From positions 953,501-1,017,500 of the forward strand of contig NC_013790.1 in the NCBI RefSeq assembly GCF_000024185.1: a stretch of 64,000 nucleotides of DNA. Direction: 5' to 3'. The DNA is from Methanobrevibacter ruminantium M1. GTDB lineage: Archaea > Methanobacteriota > Methanobacteria > Methanobacteriales > Methanobacteriaceae. The stretch's first letter is position 1. The number at the start of each line of letters is the position of its first letter. The notes below the pieces were generated by a model that worked only from the letters and a program-made list of their open reading frames with translations, made no database searches and had not been told where the DNA came from. The position numbers were made by a program, and so were the translations under genes. Shown here in pieces: positions 49,696 through 59,689 of the stretch.

Positions 49696-51903
49696 TCAAG
49701 TATTTTTATTATTGGAGTCATTATTAATGTCACAATCAGTAATATTCATCTTGCCTTCGTTGTATATTGCTCCATCAGATTCTTCTGCTGTGTTATTGTA
49801 GAGTGTTGATTCTGTTATTATTAACTCACCCTCATAACACATTGCTTCACTGCCCCTCTGTTTTGTAATGATAGGTTCGTATCTTTCATTATGCTTCCAG
49901 TTGTATATTGCTCCACCACTAATTTGTGCTGTGTTTTTGGATAATGAGGAATTAGAAATAGTCAACTTGCCCTTGTTATATATTGCTCCACCTTTACCAT
50001 AAGATGTTTTAAAAATATGAACTTTTGCTATGTTATTTGTGAGTGTAGAATCAAATAAACTTATTTCTCCTTTATTACATATTGCCCCGCCGTACCGTTC
50101 TGCAGAGTTGTTTGTGAATGTAGATTCTCTAATGCTTAAATTCCCATCATTATTTATTGCTCCACCACCGCCAAACATTTTTACTGTGTTGCTAGTGAAG
50201 ATTGATTTTATAATGTCTACATTTCCCTTGCTGTGTATTGCTCCCCCGCCATCTTGTGAGAAGTTATTTAGGAATTTACAATTTTCCACTGTCAAACTAC
50301 AATTCGAGTTGGTTTTTAGGGCTCCTCCTTGGTTATTCATGAGATTGTCATAATCTTTGTATAAAAATCCATTTTTAAATATTATATTTTTTAGTTTAAT
50401 ATTCTTTCCAGTAATTAAGAAAATTCTTGATTTCTTAGCCCCCTCAATTGTGTGTCCCTTGCCATCAATGACTAAATTGTCCATATCTAATTCAATTCCG
50501 CCCTCATAATAATCCATTTCATAATTTTCAAATCGTATGTCTTCCTCTAGGATTATTTCCCCAGTTTTGTTATCATGGATCTTTTTATCTAAATACCCAA
50601 AATCAAATTTTTCTTCTTGTGGCTTTATATCTTTGATATTTTCAGCTAGACCTTCTCCAATTATTTTACTTTCAATTTGTGGCGATAGATTTCTTATAAA
50701 TATATAATCATCATTTAGTATGTTTTTTCCATTATCTTTTATTTTAAGATTATTTAATGTTAGGTTACTTTTATTTGTAATAATATTGGAATTTTTGTGT
50801 GAGGCATTGTTTTCAAAAAGGGCATTATCTATTGAACACAAGTTTCCATCATTATAAACTATGGATGCCTTTGCATTATTTTCTATAAATTTACAATTAA
50901 AAATACCTAAACTAGATAATCCATTATCCTCATAATTATCATTATATATGATATATTGTGACTCATTAGCCTTAAAAATAGTATTATATATTCTTGAGAA
51001 CTCTATGTTTAAAATTATATACTTTGATTCATTACTTAAAATTTCAGAATCACTTATCCTTAAATAACCCCCATTTGATATAACTGCATCACGTCGTGCT
51101 TTAATGGCTTTATTAACAAATACTGTCCTGGCTTTATTAACAAAATTTGTCTTTGTGTCTATCTGGTTATTAATGATTCTAGATTTATTTATAGTTAATT
51201 CCCCTCCGTTATTAGATATTGCTTTATTGCCAATTCCAATGTTCTCTTTGAGGGTGGATTTTGTTATGCTTAGCTTACCAAAGAAATTAAGTATTCCTCC
51301 AGTATGTTCTGCCTTATTTTTAGCAATTACAGATTCATCTAGGGTTAATTCACCAAGATTTAATATTCCTCCGGCTAATTTTCCTTCATTATTATTAATT
51401 GAAGATTTTATTATTGTTAACTCTCCCTGATTATTTATTGCCCCAGCCTGATGAGAAAACCCATTCTTTAATGTAATGTTTTTTATCACAATATTCCTAG
51501 CATCACAAATAAATATTTCGCTTGCTCTAAGAGCATCTATTGTGTATCCATTACCATCAATAACTAGGTTATCAAGATTTAATTTAATGCCATGTCTGGA
51601 TTCCTCATCCTCATTACCATAAACAATATCCGAATCCAAAATAATCTCTTTAACTCCACTATGGATTAAATTATTTAGATATGTGAAATTTCTAGTTTCA
51701 TTGGATGTTGATTCATCAAGTATTTCATCATTAATGAGGTCCTCTGAATTTTGTTGTTGTTCATCTTTTTCATTAAAATTAACATAATTACTTTTACTTT
51801 CAACAGATTCAACTTTATCTATTTTTCCAGTACCATTTCGAGGTTTAACCTCTTTATTTTCACCAGAATCAAAAATTTTTTTAACATTATCAAGGAAACC
51901 CAT
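49696..51903 (-). CDS. Beta-helix repeat protein without signal peptide
   Basis: 735 residues. No signal peptide or membrane segment: the N-terminus (MGFLDNVKKIFDSGENKEV) is charged. Two large similar halves each start with a block (LDNLVIDGNGYTIDAL with IFICDARNIVIKNITLKNGF; MDNLVIDGKGHTIEGA with IFLITGKNIKLKNIIFKNGF) followed by Pmp-like beta-helix repeats (GGAINNDGNLSIRESTFTNN, GGAIYNKGKLTISNSSLSKN). It resembles surface adhesins of Methanobrevibacter but seems to lack export information, so it is either intracellular, exported otherwise, or truncated at the 5' end. Confidence 0.65.
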   Translation of the reverse strand: MGFLDNVKKIFDSGENKEVKPRNGTGKIDKVESVESKSNYVNFNEKDEQQQNSEDLINDEILDESTSNETRNFTYLNNLIHSGVKEIILDSDIVYGNEDEESRHGIKLNLDNLVIDGNGYTIDALRASEIFICDARNIVIKNITLKNGFSHQAGAINNQGELTIIKSSINNNEGKLAGGILNLGELTLDESVIAKNKAEHTGGILNFFGKLSITKSTLKENIGIGNKAISNNGGELTINKSRIINNQIDTKTNFVNKARTVFVNKAIKARRDAVISNGGYLRISDSEILSNESKYIILNIEFSRIYNTIFKANESQYIIYNDNYEDNGLSSLGIFNCKFIENNAKASIVYNDGNLCSIDNALFENNASHKNSNIITNKSNLTLNNLKIKDNGKNILNDDYIFIRNLSPQIESKIIGEGLAENIKDIKPQEEKFDFGYLDKKIHDNKTGEIILEEDIRFENYEMDYYEGGIELDMDNLVIDGKGHTIEGAKKSRIFLITGKNIKLKNIIFKNGFLYKDYDNLMNNQGGALKTNSNCSLTVENCKFLNNFSQDGGGAIHSKGNVDIIKSIFTSNTVKMFGGGGAINNDGNLSIRESTFTNNSAERYGGAICNKGEISLFDSTLTNNIAKVHIFKTSYGKGGAIYNKGKLTISNSSLSKNTAQISGGAIYNWKHNERYEPIITKQRGSEAMCYEGELIITESTLYNNTAEESDGAIYNEGKMNITDCDINNDSNNKNT

Positions 51904-52230
51904 CTAAACACGTCCCATATATATGATAAAGTATTTAATTAAACTTATTTAATATTAACCATAAAATTTCAAATCATATAATCTTATTCAAAATTTAGTT
52001 TTAGATTCCAAGTACAAAAAAGATCAAATCCGGAGAGTTTGCATGGTCTAAGCTTTGTTTAACTAGAGTTAAGTATAAACAATTTTTATAAAAAGGAATT
52101 CGGTATGTGGGATTATTATTTCCTCGGGATAGGAAGTAACAAGAAAAGAAGTGGTTCTTTAAGTTAATCTGATTAATTTATTATAGAATAATTATAATTA
52201 AAATGGGAAAATAGTTAATTAAGGAATAAT
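51904..52230. other. AT-rich gap
   Basis: About 330 bases with no recognised gene. TTAATTAAGGAATAATCTAT at the right edge recurs behind the paralogue at 62512, so it is part of the duplicated unit. Confidence 0.4.
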
Positions 52231-53637
52231 CTATTCCCTAATGCAACTATTAAGATAGTCATCTATGTCCTCTTCAGACATATCAGGCCAGTTTTCCCTA
52301 ATTCCTCTTTCTAAGGTCTCCAGATATTCATCAGAAGGCCTATTATATTCCCTAAGATCCTTATTGGTGACTGTAAGCATCTCAAAGCCATCCATCTCCC
52401 CTAGATTAATGATATTTTCATACCAATAGCCATTTCCATTTGGGGGGCGTCCGCCGTTCTCTTCAGCTGCAACATGCTCAAATTGCTCTCTTGTTATAAG
52501 ATATGCAGTTCCCAATGCATGGCCTTCTTTCTCGGTATCCAAAAAGGACACTCCTCCTCCATGCCATGACCCAGAATAATTTCCAAAGTACATGTCGTAT
52601 GGGATGTCTATGGCTCTTTTTTCAAGAGGTCTTGTAGGATCTTCGCAAGGGTATCTATAGGAGGCACTGCCTTCAAAGCATCCTCCTTCGATGTAGTAAA
52701 GGAATCTTTCTTCTAGCATGTTGCTTCCATAGGATACATACCAGACGTAATCCTTCCATGAATCTATTTTTTCAAGTCCTTCAGTGTCTTGAGCGTATTC
52801 ATAGATGTAAGCCAATTCATTGCCAGTTGTAATTTCGCATTTTCTAATGTAAAGGCTTCCTTCTCCTTCAAGCATGTCTATTGAAGCCATGTCATTTTCA
52901 GGAACTTCGTAAAGTTCCCCAATGATTCTTGAATTTCCAGGTATAATTGCAGGATACCATCCTCCTACATTATACATGTCATATCCTTCAATGGCAGCTT
53001 TTCCAAGGCATATGCTGTTTTCAAGGAAGTGATGGTTGCTTTCTCCATTCATGAGTGTTCCATAAACAAACACTTTTCTAGTGCTGAAGTATTCGTTTAT
53101 TTTGAGTATGTCTTCCTTGTAGTCTTCGCCCCATGTGCCTTTAAAAATTCCTTGCTCTTCGCGAGCATCAAATTCAACCATGATATTCAATATCATTTCT
53201 GTGAATTTTGAATTTAAATCAGGATGAAGATCAATGAATTCTCTAAGCCCTCCTTTCATAAAGATGTTTAAGGCGTCGATTTGTCCTTGAAGTGAATCGT
53301 ATCCATGGCCAGTTAAGTTTCTGCAGCAGCATCTTTCTAATCCGTGGATTAGTGGAGTTTCTATCTTTTGTCTTAATTCAGAATCTCCTGTTAAGTATGC
53401 TTTCATAAGAATGGATGAGCAGATGTAAGTTGGCTCATGGCAGAAGTCAACCCTTGCATCTGAAGGGATTCTGTATGTGGAGAATAGCTTGAAGCTACCG
53501 TCCTTGTCCTGGAAATCTAATATGGTGTTTAGATTTTTGAAATCTCCTTCTTCAAGGATGTTTCTGAGGGCTGATTTCATTTCGTAAAGTTTTTCAATGT
53601 TAGGTTCGTTTAATCTTGTTAATTTTAAAGTGGTCAT
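52231..53637 (-). CDS. Three-domain gamma-glutamylcyclotransferase-like protein, copy 1
   Basis: 468 residues. The N-terminal 170 residues (LDFQDKDGSFKLFSTYRIP, then DARVDFCHEPTYICSSILMK) have an alpha-alpha toroid pattern like prenyltransferase or squalene-cyclase repeats. Next is an AIG2/GGCT domain (VFVYGTLMNGESNHHFLENS, IIGELYEVPE, EGEGSLYIRKCEI) and then a second GGCT-type domain starting WYVSYGSNMLEERF. YGTL and YGSN are the family glycine motifs, and LDTEKEGHALGTAYLI is conserved. A cyclotransferase or amide-processing role is inferred. Paralogue at 62512 (474 residues). GGAGATG before the ATG. Confidence 0.65.
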   Translation of the reverse strand: MTTLKLTRLNEPNIEKLYEMKSALRNILEEGDFKNLNTILDFQDKDGSFKLFSTYRIPSDARVDFCHEPTYICSSILMKAYLTGDSELRQKIETPLIHGLERCCCRNLTGHGYDSLQGQIDALNIFMKGGLREFIDLHPDLNSKFTEMILNIMVEFDAREEQGIFKGTWGEDYKEDILKINEYFSTRKVFVYGTLMNGESNHHFLENSICLGKAAIEGYDMYNVGGWYPAIIPGNSRIIGELYEVPENDMASIDMLEGEGSLYIRKCEITTGNELAYIYEYAQDTEGLEKIDSWKDYVWYVSYGSNMLEERFLYYIEGGCFEGSASYRYPCEDPTRPLEKRAIDIPYDMYFGNYSGSWHGGGVSFLDTEKEGHALGTAYLITREQFEHVAAEENGGRPPNGNGYWYENIINLGEMDGFEMLTVTNKDLREYNRPSDEYLETLERGIRENWPDMSEEDIDDYLNSCIRE

Positions 53638-53799
53638 GTTATCATCTCCGTGTATTTTTTATAAAAAAAGCTTTGGTGTAATTGTTAAAGCTTGTTACAA
53701 GATATGGTGTTACTCTTGTAACATAATATATATCTTTTTCATAGTATATATACTTTTCGGTTTTTCATATAAAAAAACTATTTAAATTAAGAAAATTAT

Positions 53800-55053
53800 A
53801 GGGGCCTGACGATTTTAGTTTTCAGATAATTGTTGTATGGTCGTTTTTGAGTAAAATCCTTGTGATATAATCAGTGCTCCCAAAAATACATTTAGATAAA
53901 CGGTTTTTTCTACTGATTTTAGAGTATATTTGTGGATTTCTCTCATATTCAAGCCTTGTTTTAATAATTTGAAAAAATCTTCTATTTTGCCCCTTATTGG
54001 TTTAAATTTTTCCCATGAATCTATTTTTTTCATTAATTCCATTTTTAAACTGTTGTATAATCTTTTTTCTTTCATTATTCTCTTTGTTTTGTTAAATACG
54101 GCTAGTGGATAAGTTAAAATGTCATCCAATCGGGTTCTGCTGAATTTTTCTTTTGGAAAAATGAAAGGAATGATTTTGTATTTGCTGATTCCGATTTGGT
54201 AGTTTTTATACCTGTAATATCCTTTATCAAAGATTAATGTGTCTCCTTTTCTGATTATTCGTCTTTTTTGAAGGTTTTCTAAAATCTCTTCAAAAAGTCC
54301 TGCATCATTTGGAGCTCCAGAATGGATTAAAATGCAAACAGGATTCATAGAATCGTAATCCATCACAACAGTCGCTTTAAATCCAATATAATAACCTTTA
54401 GAGGAAGAATAACTCCATTTGAGATTAATTTTTTCCAGATGTTCTTTAGTCTTTTTATTTCTGTGGAAATTAATATCTAAGTCCACTGGGGTCGCATCAA
54501 CAATAAAAGTCTTTTTTCCTCTCCTTTTAACCATATTCCTTGAGTTTAAGATTCTGTTTAATGATTTTATAAGTTTTTCAGAGTTTATTTCTGAAAAGAT
54601 TTTATAAACTTGATCTGCAGTCAGAACTTCAGAAATATTAAGGAATTTGCAGAGTCTTCTATTGGATTTGAGTTCATTTAGGATGAATGGAATGTCAATT
54701 TCAAAGAACATGCTTATAAAAATGATTTTAAAAGCAAATATTGTTCTGTTTAGGTTTTTAAATCCATAGGATACCAATATTCTTTTGGATTCTCTTGAAT
54801 CCATAATTTTAAATATTTCTTTCAACAAAATATAATTTGGGTCTTTATTATCTAAATTTAATCTATGCTTCATTATTATCGCCAATAATATATTTGTAAA
54901 GCATATTATTTAAATTTAACGATATTAAAGACCTATTTTTTTATATAACTAATAATACATTTGTATTTTTAGAAATTAAACTTATTTTTTAGGAGAATGA
55001 ATTAAAATAAGGAAAATTCGAGGGAATTTTCACATCAAAAAATTCAGGCCCCT
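53800..55053. mobile_element. Complete insertion sequence
   Basis: 1,254 bases ended by the 10-bp inverted repeat AGGGGCCTGA (53800-53809) and TCAGGCCCCT (55044-55053), with one transposase gene on the minus strand. A further inverted repeat GAAAATTC...GGAATTTTC lies inside the right end. I do not see a clear target duplication, which may be lost or short. The element stands 160 bases upstream of the gene at 52231, and may separate it from its native promoter region. Confidence 0.8.
53815..54873 (-). CDS. DDE transposase (IS4/IS5-like)
   Basis: 352 residues. The RNase-H-type catalytic triad is visible: D in TFIVDATPVDLD, D in TLIFDKGYYRYKNYQIG, and E in RGKIEDFFKLLKQGLNM, with the helical N-terminus usual for DDE_Tnp_1. 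The frame is intact. Start at MKHRLNL (54873). The gene fills the element from 15 bases inside the left end. Active or recently active. Confidence 0.88.
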   Translation of the reverse strand: MKHRLNLDNKDPNYILLKEIFKIMDSRESKRILVSYGFKNLNRTIFAFKIIFISMFFEIDIPFILNELKSNRRLCKFLNISEVLTADQVYKIFSEINSEKLIKSLNRILNSRNMVKRRGKKTFIVDATPVDLDINFHRNKKTKEHLEKINLKWSYSSSKGYYIGFKATVVMDYDSMNPVCILIHSGAPNDAGLFEEILENLQKRRIIRKGDTLIFDKGYYRYKNYQIGISKYKIIPFIFPKEKFSRTRLDDILTYPLAVFNKTKRIMKEKRLYNSLKMELMKKIDSWEKFKPIRGKIEDFFKLLKQGLNMREIHKYTLKSVEKTVYLNVFLGALIISQGFYSKTTIQQLSEN

Positions 55054-55361
55054 AAAAATATATTATAAGCATTTCTATAGGATATTCATAAAATCATGCT
55101 AAAAACTGAACATATTTCAAATGATAATTGAGTTTCTAAGTTTAGCTGTGTTGGTTGAAGACTATTAAGTCTCTTTCTCCCGAATTAAGATTAGAGAGTG
55201 TTCTAATTTATGGGACTTATTACAAAATCAAGAGATTCAAACATTTTTTAAATGAATGTCCCTATTTCCATACACAACTCCTAATCATTTTAAAATCAAT
55301 AATCAATTTATAAATACTTAAAATTATAAATCATTAATTATAATTTCATTAAGAGGATACC
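55054..55361. other. Gap between IS element and helicase
   Basis: About 300 AT-rich bases, no gene. An AGAGGATACC leader precedes the helicase ATG. Confidence 0.45.
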
Positions 55362-57788
55362 ATGAACAATGAGACAAACGCTTTCACTGGAAACAATCCA
55401 GAATTATACAATAGGCTCAAATCAAGCATAAACAATGCAGAGAGCATTGATATCATAGTTTCTTTTCTCATGGAATCTGGAGTGAAATTGATTATCAACG
55501 ACTTAAAGGAAGCCATTTCCAAAGGAGTGGAAATACGCATCCTAACTGGAAACTATCTAAACATCACACAACCTCAGGCACTTTATTTATTGCGCAAGGA
55601 ATTGGGATATAATTTAGACTTGCGCTTTTACAATGTTGCAAATAAAAGCTTTCACCCTAAAGCATATATATTTCACAATGAATCAGACAGTGAAATCTAT
55701 ATAGGCTCATCCAATCTATCCAAGGGGGCATTGACCGACTCAATCGAATGGAACTATCATTTTAAAAGGTCAAAAAACCTAGAAGACTTCGATTCCTTTT
55801 ACCAAAACTTCGAAGATCTTTTTTATAATCAATCAACCATTGTTGATGACGAGGCTTTAAGGGATTATTCCAAGAAATGGACCAAGCCTAGATTCCCAGT
55901 CAAAGAGGCTGAAAGCATAGAAGAATATACACAAACCCCTAGCGAAACCCTATTTGAACCTAGAGGCCCTCAAATAGAGGCATTATATGCTCTGGAGAGA
56001 AGCCGTGAAGAGGGCTTTGACAAGGCTTTGGTAGTGGCTGCAACAGGTATTGGAAAGACATACCTTGCTGCATTCGATTCAATAAAATATAAAAAAGTCT
56101 TATTCATAGCACACAGAGAGGAAATAATAAAACAAGCAGCAAAAAGCTTTAAAAATGTTTTTCCAACCAAAACAATTGGATTCTTTTATAACCAGCATAA
56201 GCAAACAGACAAAGACATGATATTCTCCCTGGTCCAGACATTGGGAAAGAGCAGCTATCTGAACGACAGCTATTTCAAGAGAGATGAATTCGACTACATC
56301 GTCGTTGACGAGTTCCATCATGCAGTTGCAAACAATTATAAAAAGATATTGGACTATTTCAAGCCTAAATTCCTATTGGGACTTACTGCAACCCCTGAAA
56401 GATTGGACAACAGGGATGTATTTGCATTATGCGACTATAACAACGTCTATGAAATAAGACTTAAGGAAGCGATAAACAAGGGATGGCTTGTTCCATTCAG
56501 ATATTATGGAATCTATGACGATACAATCGACTATTCCACAGTCAACATGAGAAACGGCAGGTATGATGAAAAAGATTTAGAGGAAAAGCTGATGATAAAC
56601 CGCCGTGCCAATCTTGTCTATCACCATTTCCTGAAGTACACCTCTAAATCAGCAATAGGATTCTGCGCCTCAAGAAACCATGCAGAATATATGGCAAGCT
56701 ATTTCAACGAGCATGGAATAGCTGCAGCATCTGTCTATAGCGGCGAGCAGGGAGAGCACTCCCAAAACCGCCAAAAGGCCATAGATGATTTAAGAGATGG
56801 CAAACTCAGAATCATATTCACTGTAGACATATTCAATGAAGGTCTTGATCTCCCCTCCATAGATGAGGTTCTCTTCCTAAGGCCTACACAGTCACCTACA
56901 ATATTCCTTCAGCAATTGGGAAGGGGACTTAGAAAGGACAAGGGCAAAAAGTACCTCACTGTCCTTGACTTTATAGGAAACTATAAAAAGGCGAATATGG
57001 CTCCATTCCTATTGAGCGGAAAAGACTATGATTCAAGAACCCTTCTAAGGGAAGCTGTCCTTGACTTTGAATATCCTGAGGACTGTTTCATAGACTTTGA
57101 TTTCCAATTGGTGGATCTCTTTAAGTATCAAGCAAAGAGTGAACTTAAGGCCAAGGATAGGGTAGTCATTGAATTCAATTCTGTAAAGACAGAATTGGAC
57201 CATCGTCCAAGCAGAGTGGAACTCTTTTTGCATATGGATGATGCAATAATAGGAGCAATGAAAAGAACTCCAAAGATTAATCTCTTCAAGGATTACATGA
57301 GCTTTCTAAATGACAACAAAGAACTAATGGACGAAGAGGAAGAGTTTCTAAACAGCCCTGCACATGAGTTCTTAAAGGCCATTGAAAACACAAATATGAC
57401 CAAGTCATATAAGATGCCAATATTAAGGGCATTCTATAACAATGGAAGCATAAAGATGGCCATTTCAGATGATGATGTCTATCTTGCCATGAAGGAGTTT
57501 TATGACTACGGTTCAAATGGAGTGGACATGCTTAAGGATAAAAGCTCAAGAGACTATAAGTCATGGTCAAAGAAAGACTATGTAAATCTTGCAAAGAGAA
57601 ACCCAATTAAGTTCCTCAAGAAAACCCATGGAGACTTCTTCATAGACAAGGAAGGATTCGCTTTGGCATTGGCAGACAATCTAGAACAATTCATAAATCT
57701 CGACAGCTTTAAAAGACACTTTGAAGACATTATTGAATACAGAACCCTTAGCTATTATAAGGATAGATTTGAGAAAAAACAAGTATAA
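55362..57788 (+). CDS. PLD-nuclease/DEAD-box helicase fusion (DUF3427 type)
   Basis: 808 residues. The N-terminal 150 residues are a phospholipase-D-like nuclease domain (FHPKAYIFHNESDSEIYIGS, SSNLSKGAL; the H-K-D type motif). The middle is a superfamily-2 helicase with motif I AATGIGKTYLAA, motif II DEFHH and TATP, motifs V and VI in FNEGLDLPSIDEV and QLGRGLRK. The last 250 residues match the DUF3427 tail. Such fusions are typical of defence-like modules and mobile islands, where the PLD domain cleaves DNA and the helicase translocates. The gene is followed 88 bases later by a methyltransferase. Confidence 0.9.
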   Translation: MNNETNAFTGNNPELYNRLKSSINNAESIDIIVSFLMESGVKLIINDLKEAISKGVEIRILTGNYLNITQPQALYLLRKELGYNLDLRFYNVANKSFHPKAYIFHNESDSEIYIGSSNLSKGALTDSIEWNYHFKRSKNLEDFDSFYQNFEDLFYNQSTIVDDEALRDYSKKWTKPRFPVKEAESIEEYTQTPSETLFEPRGPQIEALYALERSREEGFDKALVVAATGIGKTYLAAFDSIKYKKVLFIAHREEIIKQAAKSFKNVFPTKTIGFFYNQHKQTDKDMIFSLVQTLGKSSYLNDSYFKRDEFDYIVVDEFHHAVANNYKKILDYFKPKFLLGLTATPERLDNRDVFALCDYNNVYEIRLKEAINKGWLVPFRYYGIYDDTIDYSTVNMRNGRYDEKDLEEKLMINRRANLVYHHFLKYTSKSAIGFCASRNHAEYMASYFNEHGIAAASVYSGEQGEHSQNRQKAIDDLRDGKLRIIFTVDIFNEGLDLPSIDEVLFLRPTQSPTIFLQQLGRGLRKDKGKKYLTVLDFIGNYKKANMAPFLLSGKDYDSRTLLREAVLDFEYPEDCFIDFDFQLVDLFKYQAKSELKAKDRVVIEFNSVKTELDHRPSRVELFLHMDDAIIGAMKRTPKINLFKDYMSFLNDNKELMDEEEEFLNSPAHEFLKAIENTNMTKSYKMPILRAFYNNGSIKMAISDDDVYLAMKEFYDYGSNGVDMLKDKSSRDYKSWSKKDYVNLAKRNPIKFLKKTHGDFFIDKEGFALALADNLEQFINLDSFKRHFEDIIEYRTLSYYKDRFEKKQV

Positions 57789-57875
57789 TAAGTAAAATTT
57801 ATAGAATAATTATTATAATGATATAATAAGATTAATAGGTAAATTTTAAGAACTATTAATAAATCAGTTGATATT

Positions 57876-58454
57876 ATGAGTGAAAATTATTATGATTCCA
57901 ATGCAGATGACTTTTTCAATGGAACTGTAAATGTGGACATGAGCCCCCAATATGAGGACTTTCTAAATGAAATACCTAAAAACGGCCATATCTTAGATGC
58001 AGGATGCGGTTCAGGAAGGGACACCTTGGCTTTCAAGTCATTAGGATACAAGGTAACCTCATTTGACGGCTCAATTGAAATGTGCAGGCTTGCAAGCAAT
58101 CATACCGGCCAAGAGGTCCTCCATCTTCAGTTTCAAGAAATAGATTTCAAAGAGACCTTTGATGGAATCTGGGCATCAGCATCCCTTCTTCATATACCAA
58201 CAAGTGAAATAGATGATGTTTTAAAAAGATTAAAAAAGAGCCTAAAGAAAGGAGGAGCTTTCTATGCCTCCTTCAAGTATGGAAGCTTTGAAGGAGAGCG
58301 CAATGGAAGGTATTTTTATGACTTAACAGACATAACTGCAAAGGAACTCTTCACAAAAAACGGATTTAATATAAAGAAGATCTGGTTTACCCAAGATGCA
58401 AGAAAAGAAAGAGAAGATGAAAAGTGGGTAAACATATTGGCAATCAAGGATTAA
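57876..58454 (+). CDS. Class I SAM-dependent methyltransferase
   Basis: 192 residues. Motif I HILDAGCGSGRDTLAFKSLG binds S-adenosylmethionine; TSFDGSIEMC is the acidic loop and FDGIWASASLLHI, VLKRLKKSLKKGGAFYASFK are the later motifs. Size and lack of a target-recognition domain point to a small-molecule or protein methyltransferase, not a DNA modification enzyme. Probably co-transcribed with the helicase (88-base gap). Confidence 0.87.
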   Translation: MSENYYDSNADDFFNGTVNVDMSPQYEDFLNEIPKNGHILDAGCGSGRDTLAFKSLGYKVTSFDGSIEMCRLASNHTGQEVLHLQFQEIDFKETFDGIWASASLLHIPTSEIDDVLKRLKKSLKKGGAFYASFKYGSFEGERNGRYFYDLTDITAKELFTKNGFNIKKIWFTQDARKEREDEKWVNILAIKD

Positions 58455-58594
58455 GAATCAGGAATAATATTCTTAATTATGCTTTTAAAAATCATATCAA
58501 TTGCAAGTATTCTTAGCAAAAAATCAAAAGATTATATTCCAATATCATCAAATCTAATATTATAGTTTTATTTACTTAATTAATTTTATATTAT

Positions 58595-58670
58595 GGGAAC
58601 TAGTCTTAAAAAAAAATTAAACCTTTTCAAATAAACTTTATCTTTCTTTTTTTATTAATGATTAGTTCCC
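58595..58670 (+). ncRNA. Inverted-repeat element 5
   Basis: 76 bases with ends GGGAACTAGTC and GATTAGTTCCC (10 of 11 pairs), a close relative of element 4. The interior is AT-rich with AAACCTTTTCAAATAAACTT. TTTTATATT precedes the left arm. Two near-identical copies 9 kb apart, in gaps between genes, suggest a mobile or recombining element. Confidence 0.5.
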
Positions 58671-58829
58671 ATTTTTATAATTCTTCTATTTTTGTATATT
58701 TTTTTAAGTATTGGGATTTTAATACATTTTAAAAAAGATTATAACTAATTTTCTAGCAATATAATAACGGAAGGGGTTCTAAGTTATTTTGAAAAGTTTG
58801 AAGTGATGATATTTGATAATCTACAATTC

Positions 58830-59050
58830 CGTGCAGATAATGTTCAACTAAGCAAGAAAGTAGGGCTTCTGACATGAAATGTCTTGCAGAAGACAGAATA
58901 ATAAAGGTGAGTAATGTACATTGGAATAATAAGTTAATTGATTAGTTGGTGGATTATATAGGTGAGATGGTTGGGAAGATGGAATAGTAGACACCATAAC
59001 TGGTTCTTGCAGGTTCTGACAAGACCTAGAAGAAGAGTTAAGGCATAATT
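58830..59050. ncRNA. Possible structured RNA or gene relic
   Basis: A GC-richer stretch without a long ORF between the methyltransferase and a minus-strand gene. CTTCTG...CAGAAG with an inner ACAT/ATGT pairs at about 58868-58894, and AGGT...AGACCT at about 59012-59030. An RNA gene or the remnant of a coding gene; strand undecided. Confidence 0.3.
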
Positions 59051-59059
59051 TCAAGATTC

Positions 59060-59689
59060 TCAATATTCTCGATAGTAATTGTATTCTCCTAATGTATTTT
59101 CTTCTATTTCACGATATTCATTTCCTCCGTAAAAAACGTCAGGTTTATCATCATATGTATGATATTGAGTATTTGTTTCGGAGTTTCTATAATATTCGTT
59201 TTCTAACATTCTTTCTTTTTCTTCTTTTTCTTTTCTTATTTTGTCTTGCTCTTTTTTTTCTTTTTGAGCTTGTCTTACTCTTATAGTTATTTCAGTTTTG
59301 GTAGTGATTTTTTCATTGTTTATATCATTTATAATTTCTTTTTTAATATTTTCTTCTATTTGGAATTTATTCACATAATCTAAAAGTATTCTTTTGGGTT
59401 GTTCTATTTTTGTTTCAAATCTTCTGTTTTCTTCTCTTGGGAAATCAGTTCCACATCTTTCACAATATTTCCGGTTAATTGCATTCTCATGTCCACAGTT
59501 TGAACAGGTTTTGGTTGGTTTTTTAATAGCAGATTTTTTAAGTTCAGCGCCACACTTAGGGCAAAATTTAAATTCATTAGATTTAAATCCACATTTAGGA
59601 CAAGTTAAAGGTTCTGGTTTTTCTGCACCGCAATGTGGGCAGAAAGCAAAATTATCATTATAAAATTTGTTACAATTTGGGCATATCAT
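59060..59689 (-). CDS. Multi-zinc-ribbon protein with coiled coil
   Basis: 209 residues. Three N-terminal zinc ribbons: CPNCN/CPHCG, CPKCG/CPKCG, CSNCG/CERCG (residues 3-82), each with CxxC pairs. A charged coiled coil (IRVRQAQKEKKEQDKIRKEK) and a Tyr/Asn/Glu-rich tail follow. Soluble; a scaffold or nucleic-acid binding role is inferred. The ATG follows AGAGAGTGAT. Confidence 0.7.
   Translation of the reverse strand: MICPNCNKFYNDNFAFCPHCGAEKPEPLTCPKCGFKSNEFKFCPKCGAELKKSAIKKPTKTCSNCGHENAINRKYCERCGTDFPREENRRFETKIEQPKRILLDYVNKFQIEENIKKEIINDINNEKITTKTEITIRVRQAQKEKKEQDKIRKEKEEKERMLENEYYRNSETNTQYHTYDDKPDVFYGGNEYREIEENTLGEYNYYREY

Noticed and set aside
58848-59063. 71-codon minus-strand ORF rich in Ser and Pro
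   Set aside because: No binding site, odd composition, and the region looks like structured or relic noncoding DNA on both strands.
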